A stretch of 64,000 nucleotides of DNA from positions 9,385,023 to 9,449,022 of the forward strand of contig JASSKH010000024.1 in NCBI GenBank assembly GCA_031763025.1, written 5' to 3'. The stretch is from Macrocystis pyrifera (Eukaryota; Sar; Phaeophyceae; Laminariales; Laminariaceae). The position numbers were made by a program, and so were the translations under genes. Shown piece by piece: positions 11,045-21,622 of the stretch. Below the pieces are notes generated by a model. It searched no databases, was not told the DNA's origin, and worked only from the letters and a program-made list of their open reading frames with translations. Numbering within the stretch: the first letter of the stretch is position 1; each line of letters opens with the position of its first letter.

Positions 11045-11880
11045 CCGTGAATATTGGGATCGACTTGACGGCCACCGTCACGCCGCTAGTTCTGGGTGTG
11101 GCTACTTCCACCTTGGTTATTCTCGATCGAACAAAACAACACGAAATAGGAGGGTGTAGGCGCGTGCTTCAGGAAATCGACTTGGTGATTGTTTTGAGAG
11201 CCCTACCTAGCCCTACCCAGTGGTTTTTATAGTGACAACGACCACCGTGGCTGTTCTCGATCGACAAAAACAAGAACTGTAAGGGATATCGTTCAGTGAA
11301 AGTGGTGTTAACAAGAGATTTTTGAAGCGTACCCGCGACATCGGCTAAAAGGCAGGAACGAAAATGTACCCTATCAACTGCAGCCCTTACATAGTCGAGA
11401 GGCTCTGATACCCAATGCTTCTGTCTAGTACGCCGCATGCCGTTTACGACCAACACAGTGTGCCGGTATACACGAAACATGTGTGAAGCTACGTGTTGGA
11501 GCGCCATGCAGCATTCACGCGTGGAGCACAACGAAAACGCGCAAAATGGGTCTGACCGCCCCGTCCTGTCTCACCAAAGTTTCCTTTACCCACGATCTCG
11601 CCGCACCCCTCTCAGTCGTCCCTGCAAGATGCTACATCGACCTCCTCATAATAGGCCTTCCCACTCGGCTGCTCGTGGTCGAAAGCGGCTCGAACGACAA
11701 CGTCTCCTCTGTGTCTCCCTCGCCGGGCTGAAAGGGTATGTAACTCCCTGATTCGTTGCTTGCGCCACAGACGGAGCCGCAGCCGGCTTTTTCCTCGACT
11801 GCGACGCCGCCCATCGAATCCGCGGGTAAGGTAGGACATCGACAAACACGTGGGATAGGCGGGGCACCGACGAATGCGAG
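11045..11880 (-). pseudogene. Decayed kinase 5'-exon copy K5-d, reverse strand
   Basis: On the minus strand a leader exon (about 11810 to 11640, YIPFQPGEGDTEETLSFEP and VGRPIMRRSM) leads into VGKGNFG near 11570, but the frame is broken between them. Two degenerate lysine-exon copies follow, near 11172-11270 and 11045-11135 (SGVTVAVKSI). It is head-to-head with K5-c. The layout mirrors K5-b, so the pair was copied as a unit. Confidence 0.65.
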
Positions 11881-11929
11881 GAAAGGGAGTCGAGCTACGG
11901 CTTAAGAGACGGGTGGCACTTTTGAGTCC

Positions 11930-13083
11930 ACCTATCCGTCACCGAAGGGGCTCCTGAAGTAAGGAGCCATGTACCCAATACATTTGGACCCAACCTATAC
12001 TTACTACCTGGTATAATATAGGTTGTTGGATACCTTGCCAATGGAATTGTGTATCAGGCTTAGCTTATACCTTCATCTGGTGATACGTTGTCTCTAAAAG
12101 CAAGCCGGTTGCTGGGTGATTTATAGAGCAAAAAGCCCGAGAAAAGTAGGTGCCACCCGTACCATGGCACGCGTCTACTATTAATAATACCTGCATAGTT
12201 TCATGGCTTCATAGCCGGGACACCAACGAAAGCGTGACGCGTAGGTAAGTGGGACGCCAACGAATACGACGGCACCCCGCCCGACACGATGCTTGGGGCT
12301 GTCAAAACAGGCACAGCACACAAGGTAACACACCCACCTGGGATGCCTTTCTGAGCCGATATTCTCCAAGAGAAGTGAGGGAGATAAGATAAAGATGGTG
12401 GCTTTGGAGAGGTCTCACCGAGATTGTTCCATAGAGGCATCACTCGGCGTCTGCACTCTCTCCGTTAACGAGAAAACAAGGTTGGAAATTCGTCCGAGGG
12501 GGTGTGCTATCCTATCACCCTAGTATGATAATGTCATACGGTATATAGACGTCACATCGAGCGCGCCAAAAGAATGGGCGAGACAACGTTTACAAAGTCC
12601 TCCAGGGGCGGGGAGTAGAAGAGCGTTGGGCCGTGGGGCTTGAATCGACCATAAGTTTAGCCGATAGTTGTGCTTAGAATTCAAGCACCTAGGAAGCCTT
12701 GAGTGCTCCAAAACTGCCCTATGCATGTGCGGCAGCATGGCACCCGAACATAAATCCTCACTACTCATAACGTACACGCATAAAGCATACAGAGGTACAC
12801 AGAGCATGCTCCACGTACACGTCAATCGTTGGTAGCCGCTGGTGTGTAGGCAAGTTTAGTGCGTGTGCGGTACCAGTACGGGTACACGCCTCGTATACCG
12901 CTAGTCCCACCGCGTACAGTCGATGTATGACGATGTTTGTAGTTACACCCCCCGTAGACGCCTGTTTTTTCCTCTCAAACAACCACAAAATCATGATATA
13001 TTAAGGCCGAGGGTCGACAAAGGCAAGTTTCGTAAAACATCGGCGTGTTCCAAACAAGGGAAGTCCCTTTGATTTTAACCCAA
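11930..13083. repeat. Segmental duplication D1, copy 1
   Basis: This is about 1.15 kb of direct duplication of 44978-46150 with high similarity and small indels. On the minus strand at about 12196-12305 a segment follows an acceptor-like TTTTGACAG. It resembles the leader of K5-a: DSPKHRVGRGAVVFVGVP in the partner copy against DSPDHCGKRGVVASVGIP in K5-a. D1 therefore probably holds an upstream piece of the same kinase family. The F-box-like frame of copy 2 is interrupted here by a stop. Confidence 0.8.
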
Positions 13084-13089
13084 TAACCG

Positions 13090-13426
13090 AATGGCAGGTT
13101 TCCAAAAGGAGGTGCTAACTATCGAGCAGCAACTTACATGTGGCGATGTCACCCCTCTGGAAAGCTTTGGACGCATTTTAGTGCGGACTCTGCAGCGGAA
13201 AATATGTTTCTGTTCGTAATTAGCATGCGGCGTACTGGACAGAATGTTCATTCCCGCTTCTCGGCCAAAGACACGGATACATTGCAAAAACACGCTTGTC
13301 AGGACCACTCTCACCGAACCATGCCCCCTGCACTCTCCTCGTGCTTGTTATTGTCGACCGAGAACAGACAAGGTGACAGTGACTACCCTCAAGACTAGCG
13401 GCCTCAAGATGGCCGTCAAGTCTTGA
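13090..13426 (+). pseudogene. Decayed kinase 5'-exon copy K5-e
   Basis: Intron-like DNA leads to a lysine exon at about 13368-13426 with VTVTTLKTSGLKMAVKS, followed at once by a stop where the inverted copy K5-f begins. No glycine-loop exon is recognisable. Confidence 0.6.
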
Positions 13427-13960
13427 AACCGCTAGTCTTGTGCGTGGTCACCGCCGCCTTAGCTGTGCTCGATCGGCACAAACAAGAAATAGGACAGCGC
13501 ATGGGCATGGCGAAGTAAAATGCCTGGACGGACACGTTCAGACCGCTAGTCTTGTGTGTGATCACCGCCACGTTGGCTGTGCTCGATCGACACAAAAAAT
13601 ATGGAGGAGAGTGCACGGGCATGGTTCAACGAGAGCGGTACTACCAAGCGAATTTCTGAAACGTACCCGCGGGTTCGGCAGAGGGGCGGGAACGAAAATC
13701 CACCCTTTTTTTGATACGAGCGCTTAGCCAAGAAGCTCGGATACGAAAATTGCTGTCCAGTACCTGGTAGGCCGTATGCCGCTTACGGCCAATCTAACCT
13801 ACCAGTGGAACAGATACAAAAAGTGTGCGAAGCTGTGTGCTGCAGCCCCATGCAGCATCAACGCCTGGGGCACAACGAAAACGCGCCGAACAAGACCGAC
13901 CGCCCTGTTTCACCAAAGTAGTCCTTTTCAATGATCTCTCGCACCGTTCCTCAGCGTGAT
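13427..13960 (-). pseudogene. Decayed kinase 5'-exon copy K5-f, reverse strand
   Basis: Two minus-strand lysine-exon copies are at about 13541-13615 (STANVAVITHKTSGLN) and 13427-13490 (STAKAAVTTHKTSGFKT). Intron-like DNA and a degenerate glycine-loop region near 13930 follow. It is the third palindromic pair of this kind, with K5-e. Confidence 0.6.
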
Positions 13961-15920
13961 CCCCTGGTACTGTATAGCATTGGTGAAAAACTCGAACACG
14001 AAATATCAGCTAGTTGTAGCAGCTGGGGATAATAGATGATCGTGAGCTCGCATATGGGCAGAGGAGATACACGTACTACGAGTACTCGTGGTAGTATTAA
14101 CAAAATACTGTTCCCGAACCACTCTTAGAACTTTGCTTCCACCGGTTCGTGACAGGACCGTAACGATGCTAACAACCAACGCGACAACGGACATAACCAC
14201 TAACGTATCCATTAAGGCAGCAATCAACGGAACATTGAACGTTACTATCAGAAAACGTAACCAACAGGTGACGGTGCTACGCTCAAGTAGACCAACTCAC
14301 CCACACACACGTTGTTTCTGCTTAAGATGGTCTAACGACAAACCTACAAACAATAAATTTTAGTGTTCAAGATAATCGTACCTGATGCCTCCAGACCTGG
14401 GATGTGCGGCAGCACAACTGTTAATCTTCACCTACCTCCTGCAATGCCTCCCCGAAGCGGTTCACTTGCAGTCAGCGGTTCACTTGCAGCTTCTCCTTCC
14501 GTTCGCATGCAAGATCAGCGCCTCCGTAGCCACCGTCATTGCCAAAGAGGGGGTGCCGTAACTTAGCCCCCTACCGAACGTGATCCTAACGGGGGGGGGG
14601 GGGGGGGGAGCGAGAGGAAAAAAAAAAAGGGAAAACAGCGATAACCGAGAAAAAATAATCGTCATGGCAGTATATCCCTGTATCCCTGTCACGAGGAGAT
14701 CGATCCAGCAGAATCAGAGACTAAATGACAACATTAGTCGGGTCCATCCCATACTGCTCCATCAAAACGTTGGAAACATAGCCGACGGTAATAACTTGAG
14801 TAGCCACGCCAGGTATGTTTTTTCTTGTTTTGTTGGTTATTCCAGCGAAAACGTTTTTTTTTTTCAGCAGAAACTATATACTATTAACATATTAATAGTG
14901 CACACACCGATATATTCTAGCGGCAGGAAACATGCCTCACGGAAAACGCAATATCGACCGAACCGCACCTCGGATACGACTGCAGTCTATCTCAGAATAG
15001 AGGCGACCGCCAGATCACTTTGACGCATTCTTCATCCCGACAAAACTCCGCCATTTATTGGTCAACGTAAAAAGCATTGAACCTCGGCGACAATTGCCAA
15101 GCACTCATATTCCCACCGATTCAAGTCTCTAACGAAGCCTCGCGCTCGTAGTAATACGGATTAGGGGCTGCAGAATGACCGAAATGCAGGAATATCTTGG
15201 CGGGATTCAAATACGACAAGGCGCACCTCGTAGTGATCTGCTGGCAGCACAAACGAAATAGAAGTGAAGGCAAGCCATCTTCGAAGAAAGACAGCAGAGG
15301 AAAAAAGGGCTTTTGGTTCGAGAGGAATGCCTTTTTGCGAAAGACATGTTTCACACGCCACTATAATTCCGGAACAACTGCATAGCTGCTGCGGGAAAGA
15401 CACTTGTTTTCACTAAAATAATGATCAAAAACATACAAGGTACAGGAGTGTACCTATGACATGATCTGCGAGGTCCCCTAAAATACTCTGTGCCCTTGCT
15501 TTATTTTTTCTCTCTCTCTTCGACATGGGAGCATGTCCATCAAAATGCGGCACTCGGACTGAGGTTGAAGTTCGATCAATCCCAGACGGTAGGGTAGCTT
15601 TAGTGGCCTCCTCACAACAGCCATGCAGCCGCCAGTTGAGACATTTTTCTGTAGCCAGGTTGGGTCAAAGATGGCAAACGACATGCGCCACAAAAATCTG
15701 ACGAAAAAAAATGACTGATCTTTCGTGCCACCGGTATACTGCTCGCCCTGGTGAAGGAAAAACAGTAATTGTAGGAGCAGGCTCGAGGCTGTGGAATGAA
15801 AATACAGCCTGCACAGTATTGATAAGCCGATTTTATTGTTGGGGGGGTTCGGGGTTGACGTTCGGGATTTACGCTTGCTACGTTTTTACCCCGCCCATCT
15901 CTCTTTTCACCCCCCCACCG
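13961..15920. other. Stretch without recognisable genes
   Basis: I see only short frames without homology or good splice context, an 18-G run at 14591-14608, and AT-rich patches. Nothing here can be assigned a function. Confidence 0.4.
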
Positions 15921-15924
15921 CCTT

Positions 15925-15985
15925 CTCGAAAGGGATGCGTGGTAAATGGTCGAATGACTAAGGCAAGGTAGGTGCGCCCCTCCGC
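15925..15985. repeat. Dispersed repeat R3, copy 2
   Basis: TTCTCGAAAGGGATGCGTGG followed by GAATGACTAAGGCAAG, as in the copies at 3306 and 47368. Confidence 0.6.
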
Positions 15986-16009
15986 CTATACTATACACCT
16001 TGCACATAG

Positions 16010-16336
16010 TTTTTGTTCTTTTCATTTGCCATCACTTCTACTTCCCAGCCTAGCTCGTAGGAGGTTTTACCCTCAGCGATTATGGACACGCCGTGGTCAC
16101 ATGTGTCGTCCCTTCCCCCCCCCAGCACGTTCCTTCATTTCTATCGCGCATAGGGTTCAGCTTTCCCACTATTCGTCGATTTTTTCATGGAAAGTTGCTA
16201 ACTCACACTCTCGCGCTTTCCGATGACCATTTTTGATGCAAGAAAAAGCCCGTACGAGTATGCACTCGGTGAGACTTGAACCCACGAAAATGATTTTAGT
16301 GGGCACGCGGACCACCTACCAAGCCACCTGGACGCC
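16010..16336 (-). mobile_element. tRNA-derived SINE, copy 1
   Basis: The reverse complement begins with a tRNA-like head (A-box-like TGGCTTGGTAGG near 16327, B-box-like GGTTCAAGTCT at 16272-16282). It continues through a body of about 240 bp to a T-rich stretch, the complement of an A-rich tail. The same order and sequence occur at 55786-56122 on the plus strand. SINEs use the internal Pol III boxes as promoter; activity cannot be judged. Confidence 0.7.
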
Positions 16337-16339
16337 GGC

Positions 16340-16460
16340 TTGGCGACGACAATGTAAAACACGCCTCTCACTGCGTGAGCTAGACAGCCAGGGTACCGTC
16401 TTTTTTTGTTCCTTTTTTGTCGGCGGTTACCACTGCTGGCGGTCGAGGTTGATCATTTTT
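16340..16460. repeat. Dispersed repeat R2, copy 1
   Basis: It contains AAAACACGCCTCTCACTGCG and CCAGGGTACCGT, a T-run, then GCGGTTACCACTGCTGGCGG. A second copy runs off the right edge of the window at 63885-64000. Confidence 0.65.
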
Positions 16461-16559
16461 GTGCGGAGAGACCCTTAACTCCGCACAAGGGGGATACTCG
16501 TATCACGTAGTGTGTACCAGGTATATGGTGAGGCACCCACGAGGCAGTCACATAGCACA

Positions 16560-16790
16560 CCCATTGCTGTCTCTGGAAGTGGCCACACCAGAAAATATAT
16601 CAATTCATTGACGCGGTCAGCCATAGGCGAGAAAATCCACCTCAAAAGTGGTTTGAAGCAGGATGCAACTCACGACGCTTCGCGCTTGGCGCGAGCAATG
16701 CCTGCCTGGTCGGTGAAAATCCGACATGCTCCGTCCCGGCATTGTGGGGATGCGAGGGTCTATGGTCATACGACTACGGCCATGCATCAT
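16560..16790. repeat. Dispersed repeat R1, copy 2
   Basis: It extends from CCATTGCTGTCTCTGGAAG to TATGGTCATACGACTACGG and CATGCAT. It matches 63564-63822 best and 3040-3290 less well. Confidence 0.7.
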
Positions 16791-17608
16791 ATGAACACCT
16801 CCCCCCCCAACACGGAACAGTGAACACTGCTGGTTTCCGCTCCCCCAGCGTCGAGTCTACTAACATTTGCGCCCGTGGTGAAGGTGTTGCCTACTTAGGT
16901 ACAGAGTATCCCTTAAAATATCACTCAATTACTATTACATTTATAAATGCCAGTATGGTGTATGCTATAATAGTTTTATACCGGTATAATGTTATGATAA
17001 GAAATACTACTGAAATAACTAGTCGGTCAACTTTCAGCCGTACAAAGCACACAGTTCAAACTACTGTAACTGTATATACATACACCAGGACGAACATCGT
17101 GTTTGAGATAAATTGGTTACTTGTATGATACGATGCTTCCTTTCTTTGGGCTCTACTACGGTATCACAATACGTCACTATTGATAGTTGTAGATGCAGCA
17201 GCAAAAGCAGGTAAAATCTGGTTCGAGGTAGAGCATACTGTGGCCCCACCTAAAAGTGTTGCAGTTGTGATACACCTGGTATACCATGTGTGTGAAAGTA
17301 TGCGAGGGGGGTGTTGACCTCGGCGAGCACCGTAGCCGGGAGTGGGGTCCCTGCTTTTGAGACTCCGGGTCTAAGTAGTAGTACTCATTTAGGACCAAAA
17401 ACAGGCAACAGCCAAAGGCTCAAGCAAGCGATTATTCAAGCAAAAACTGAGCAAGCAAATGCACACATAAACCAGAGGGCGAATGCCTCACACAGTGGAA
17501 ACCCCCAAGCAAAATAAACGCACGAACGAACGAACAAATATTGCCTCGCGAAATGGTAGAATAACGACACTAAAAATCCTTCTCATCCCGCCCTCGCGGA
17601 TGGCGCAC

Positions 17609-17783
17609 CTTGTACACGTCTCCCCCAGATGCAACGTCGAGTACCAAGTAAAGAAGCCCTTTTAGATCCTGCAACCACGAGAGAGACCGTGCGCACGATG
17701 TTGGGGTGCGACCGCTTTGTCTGGATGTCTTTCTCCCGCTTGAAGTTCACGCACTCCTGCCGACCAGCGTTGCGCAGACTGCT
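17609..17783 (-). pseudogene. Kinase N-lobe exon, D2 copy 1, frameshifted
   Basis: This is the paralogue of the intact exon at 48297-48467. It encodes the helix-C to hinge part of a second kinase type (FKREKDIQTKRSHPNIVRTV), but a 4-nt insertion (repeated GAGA, in the region 17670-17680) makes it 175 instead of 171 nt and shifts the frame. The acceptor is TAG instead of CAG. The donor side (GTGCGC) is retained. Confidence 0.7.
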
Positions 17784-17850
17784 CTAGAATCGAAGCGAGT
17801 AAGCATGACAGTCGCGATACACTGCACAACACAACAGGAAGCACCGAGGG

Positions 17851-17853
<3 letters not shown>

Positions 17854-17896
<43 letters not shown>
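17854..17896. repeat. Poly-G tract, about 43 bp
   Basis: An uninterrupted G run lies in a G-rich neighbourhood. The partner position in D2 copy 2 (48530-48700) is purine-rich but lacks a run of this length, so the homopolymer expanded after duplication. Its length may be inexact in the assembly. Confidence 0.85.
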
Positions 17897-17897
<1 letters not shown>

Positions 17898-18756
17898 TGG
17901 GGGTGGGGGTGTGTGGGGTGTGTGTGTAGTCTCATTATCATGCATGGCCGTAGTCGTATGCGATGGGGGGAGGGCGGTAGCAGGAAATAGGGGATGTGGG
18001 CGGGGGGGGCGCTGTGCACTCGCACGGAGATCGTGCCGAGATTTTTTCAACCGTTCGCGTCCCTCTACTGAATCGAAACGCCAGGAAGGGGTTCCACCTG
18101 CTTCATTGGCGGGATCCCCGAGCTACATTGTTCCTTTTGTGGGCACCCCTGACTTGTGGGCCATGTTCCACTGTATGTACGTTGTGTGGGTACCTGGGCA
18201 CCTGCAAAACTCGTGTTCGTCCGCGTGAAAATGCGGGTACCCGGCCACGGGCACGGGAAGCACCTGCTCTTAAAAAAAGTCTGGGTATCCGTTTGTCTAT
18301 GTACCCGAAAGGTCATAGGCCTACGCAGCACACCCACAGGGTCGCTTGTCGTCTTGTTGCGTAGAATGTTGTTCTCGTTTCGGCATCAACCTGTAGTATG
18401 ATATCGTGCGTTCTTCTATTCCCCGAAGGAGTACAGCTCTGTTGATGTGTATCATGCGCGCACAAGGCTCGATATCGTCCACAGCAGTGCCGCCGGTACC
18501 CGCCCCGATAACGAGGTACCCGGGGGTACCCTGCACTCAAACTGGAATATCCTGCGGTTTCCCGCGGGCAGGATATCCGGAAACGCCTGCCGGGTACCCA
18601 AGGGGTCGGCTTCAAACCTCTGCCCTTAATATCGACTGCTGGTACGAGGCAATGGGAATGACCTTTGGTGCCAGATGCATCCTGCTGTTGTACAAGTATT
18701 GAAAGTATCAGCCTCTGGCACTCCCTCTCTATCATACCAGGTATGCATCTACGCGT

Positions 18757-19044
18757 ATGTCTCTATCATTATCCCTGCACCCGAACGCACCTCAATCGTC
18801 TGCAAGAAAATGTTGCGCCGTGACCCCAGTCAAGATCACCACGCGCCCTGCAGCAGCATCCCAGAGAGTGCTGGGCTTTATAATGCAGCTGCGGACTGCA
18901 ATAATAACAGCAGCAAGTACAGCAGCAGTTGATGCCGAGATGCAACAGCAACGGCAAGAGCAAGAGCAGGGGACTGCAAGCCCTTCAGCGGCGGATCCAG
19001 CGCCATCTACAGTGAAGCATGATGAAGAACCAATAACTGCGTGA
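18757..19044 (+). CDS. Possible C-terminal exon, conserved between D2 copies
   Basis: The end of this frame (QQQRQEQEQG, then SAADPAPS, VKHDEEPITA and a stop) is matched at 50430-50540 by QQQRQEREQG, SAADPAPSKVKHDEEP and a stop at the equivalent place. The differences are mostly conservative, which suggests coding sequence. The 5' limit is uncertain: the upstream part is disrupted in copy 2. Hydrophilic, Gln-rich and acidic; no family recognised. Confidence 0.35.
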   Translation: MSLSLSLHPNAPQSSARKCCAVTPVKITTRPAAASQRVLGFIMQLRTAIITAASTAAVDAEMQQQRQEQEQGTASPSAADPAPSTVKHDEEPITA

Positions 19045-19542
19045 GAGATGCACTGCTGTCGTCTACCATGAAGGCTGGAGATAAGCCTCTCCCCCATCCT
19101 CCTTCCTGTTCTGCTCTACTTCTACTCCATCGCCGTGCGTCGGATCATGTTTGGGGTTGCCACGGGTTTCCACACTAAGAAACGGGATGTTCCGAATTCC
19201 CATCCGGGGATTCAAAACCGGAAAACCCACGTGAAACCGTCAACGCATCGTCGGCCGTCGTCACTATTATGAATAGTCGTTGTCGTCGCCAGTCGCCAGT
19301 GCTTCCGCTCTTGTCGAGCCTTTCTGTGGAACGCTCTCCTAACAGGCAACAAGCAGTCTGCACGACACCGGGCCTGCTCAGTGCCCCAGCAAAAGCGAAG
19401 GGATTATTAGGGAGCGCCTGCCTCGTGTTGGCTATCCTGCGCACACGAGGGCGGACCGTCGTCCGCCCACTTTCAAGCACGTATCATGCGTATAGTTTTG
19501 GCCATCAAGGCTCCCGACTCCAAGTGAAACTCTGTTGTAGCG

Positions 19543-19704
19543 ATGGCTGGTGTCAAGCAATATGTTATGATGCTCATCGCCGCCACCGCGAGGGTGCTGT
19601 TCGAGCTGGGAGAATATGTCGGTCATGATCTTATCGCCTATGGGGTCATTCACGCCGGGGCGCAAGGCATCGGGTTCGTCGGGTTCCGCGTGGTGCTACC
19701 CATG
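19543..19704 (+). CDS. First coding exon of a small hydrophobic protein, D2 copy 1
   Basis: An ATG opens 54 codons that end in phase at a strong donor (CATG/GTGAGT). The peptide has a hydrophobic stretch (VMMLIAATARVLFELGEY), then GHDLIAYGVIHAGAQGIGFV. The paralogous exon at 51904-52066 keeps the same ATG, donor and most residues, which supports the start. I do not recognise the family and could not identify the next exon. The hydrophobic pattern would suit a membrane protein; that is inference. Confidence 0.45.
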
Positions 19705-20041
19705 GTGAGTGCCGTTGTATTTTGCTGTTTCGTCTCCCTCTGAGGCAATGAAATGATATGGGCATTTGAGAAGAAACAAATGAAAACACTTGATGCCATC
19801 AGGTCAACGATGCGGGAAACTTGCCAGTTGCTCCGTTGCAGTAGGTAGTAGTTTGAGGGATTGTTATGCAGGCACCTTGGGAGGCATCCCCCGGCGTCGG
19901 CCGCTAGAAAACGCCAGCCGTCGATGCGCCAAAGTACAAGCCCCTCTTACCCAAATACTCGAATGGAAGTTTCGGAACACCTCGTCATCGTATATACCTG
20001 GCGCAGCAGTATATATACGTAGCGGTACAGTAGTACAGCAG

Positions 20042-20130
20042 TATTACGAGGGGCCATAGTAATCAGAGCCCACGATGGATCCCAAAAGCAGGTATCCCTC
20101 TACGTTTACACACCATGTTTGGTCCTGAAC
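20042..20130. mobile_element. Possible relic of an M1-related MITE
   Basis: TATTACGAGGGGCCATAGTA resembles the left TIR of M1. It is followed by AATCAG and CCCACGATGG, words shared with the M2-like hairpins at 28258 and 28706. The right end is too diverged to define. Confidence 0.4.
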
Positions 20131-21569
20131 ACTGCTGCCTGTACTGTATGTTCCCCAAGTGCCCCTCTGTGATAGCTGAACGCTGAAAAACGACACGCAT
20201 CGTCTTCCAGTTCCCCCCGCAGAAAAACAAGTCCCTTCGTATCACACACCAGCATATATTATCTCTCGGGTGTTTTTCAACTTGAGCCCTGGGACATAGA
20301 GATGACTTGACCAACGGCCGAAACATCTGATTTTTCCTCGCGTGAATTGGCGTCATGACAGCTACCTAGCAGCAGCGGGGGGGGTCTTGACGTCCGAGAC
20401 TTCCCACGCCTTCCTACGGTGGATTCAGGTGAGGTATTCCACAGGGGAGTGTATGCCTCAGCTTGATCCGTGTGATCCGGTTGCTTATAGGTAACTGTTT
20501 GGCATTTTGCAGTAGTACTGCACAGCAGAGCCGGCGTACCGTTCGAGGCGGACATGAATCCGCGGCGACTTGCACGAATGATGATCGTTCTGTTGTGGGC
20601 TCCTATCCTGCGCGAGACCCGAGGCTGGTTCCAGAGGAAATCACAGCAGCTGTGTACGGAGGCCCCTCATAAGTACCGGTACAAGATACTGCTGCACGTA
20701 GGCCCATGGAGCCCACTTCGGCGTGTGTATATGTCGCGAGAATGACGGCATGAACCCCGGATCTGGTTTGTTTACACGGCGATGCTACATTTATTTTGCA
20801 CTCTTCGGAGCAAAATTTGGGAAGGATATTTGCTCCCCCATTTCCACCTTGTTTTAGGATTGTATAACAAGTATACCATACGTTTGCATTGTACCACGAG
20901 AAAAACTGCATGTATCGCGGTTGTGGTTCGTTCGAACAACGGGGTCAATTTTTCAGGCTCTCACACGGTGCTACATTTGCGATCTTCGGGACACAACGGG
21001 AAAGGGTGTTTTCGTGTGGCCGGTTGTTCTTGTAGTCACTTGCTTTCGGTGTTTGAATTAATCACCCGGTAAATGAGGCGAAGTGGCCGCGCGGTTTGCG
21101 ATCGGGAGATAAACTGACCAGCCTACCGAGAGCGTGTTGTGGTTGGCATCCCGGAAGCGTACGGACGCCTGCACTCGTACCTCTGCCCCTCCCTCTCGTC
21201 TCTCCACTTGTCCCTCCATACGGGACCGGTATCGCGCGTTAGGACTCAATGATGCACTCAGTGACTACATCAGTAAATTATCATGTCGGTATCATCCGAT
21301 CCCTCGAGCGGTATCTGTCATAGTCGTTGATGCTGTCATCGCTTTAGGCATACGTCGCTAGCGAACGGCAGTGCAATAGTGAATGGCAATGATTGGTGCC
21401 CCCTGTACAGTCGCTGCTTCCGAACTTCTTCGCTATCACTGCCGTAGACACCCTGTGTGCTCCGTCCAGCACAGCACAAACAAAACGAGTTTTGTGTTTT
21501 TTTGGAAATGCTTGCGCTCTCATGTACTGGTCGAGATTTCGACGGCTAAAATACGCAGCGATCAGTCTG

Positions 21570-21622
<53 letters not shown>

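Larger units (their letters stand above)
16817..20030. repeat. Segmental duplication D2, copy 1
   Basis: Collinear with 47457-52690 in the same orientation. Matching blocks are 16817-17830 with 47457-48520, 18010-18170 with 48735-48905, 18185-18640 with 49515-50095, 18700-19040 with 50175-50540, 19140-19750 with 50640-52100, and 19815-20030 with 52490-52690. The partner is longer because of insertions, including the TIR element at 50790-51627. Confidence 0.85.

Noticed and set aside
16700..16800. 5S rRNA-like words (GTCTATGGTCATACGACTACG)
   Set aside because: Only the first bases resemble 5S rRNA; the remaining domains are absent, and the unit is part of repeat R1.
17747..18050. Minus-strand frames with long poly-Pro
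   Set aside because: Produced by the poly-G tract; no splice or homology support.
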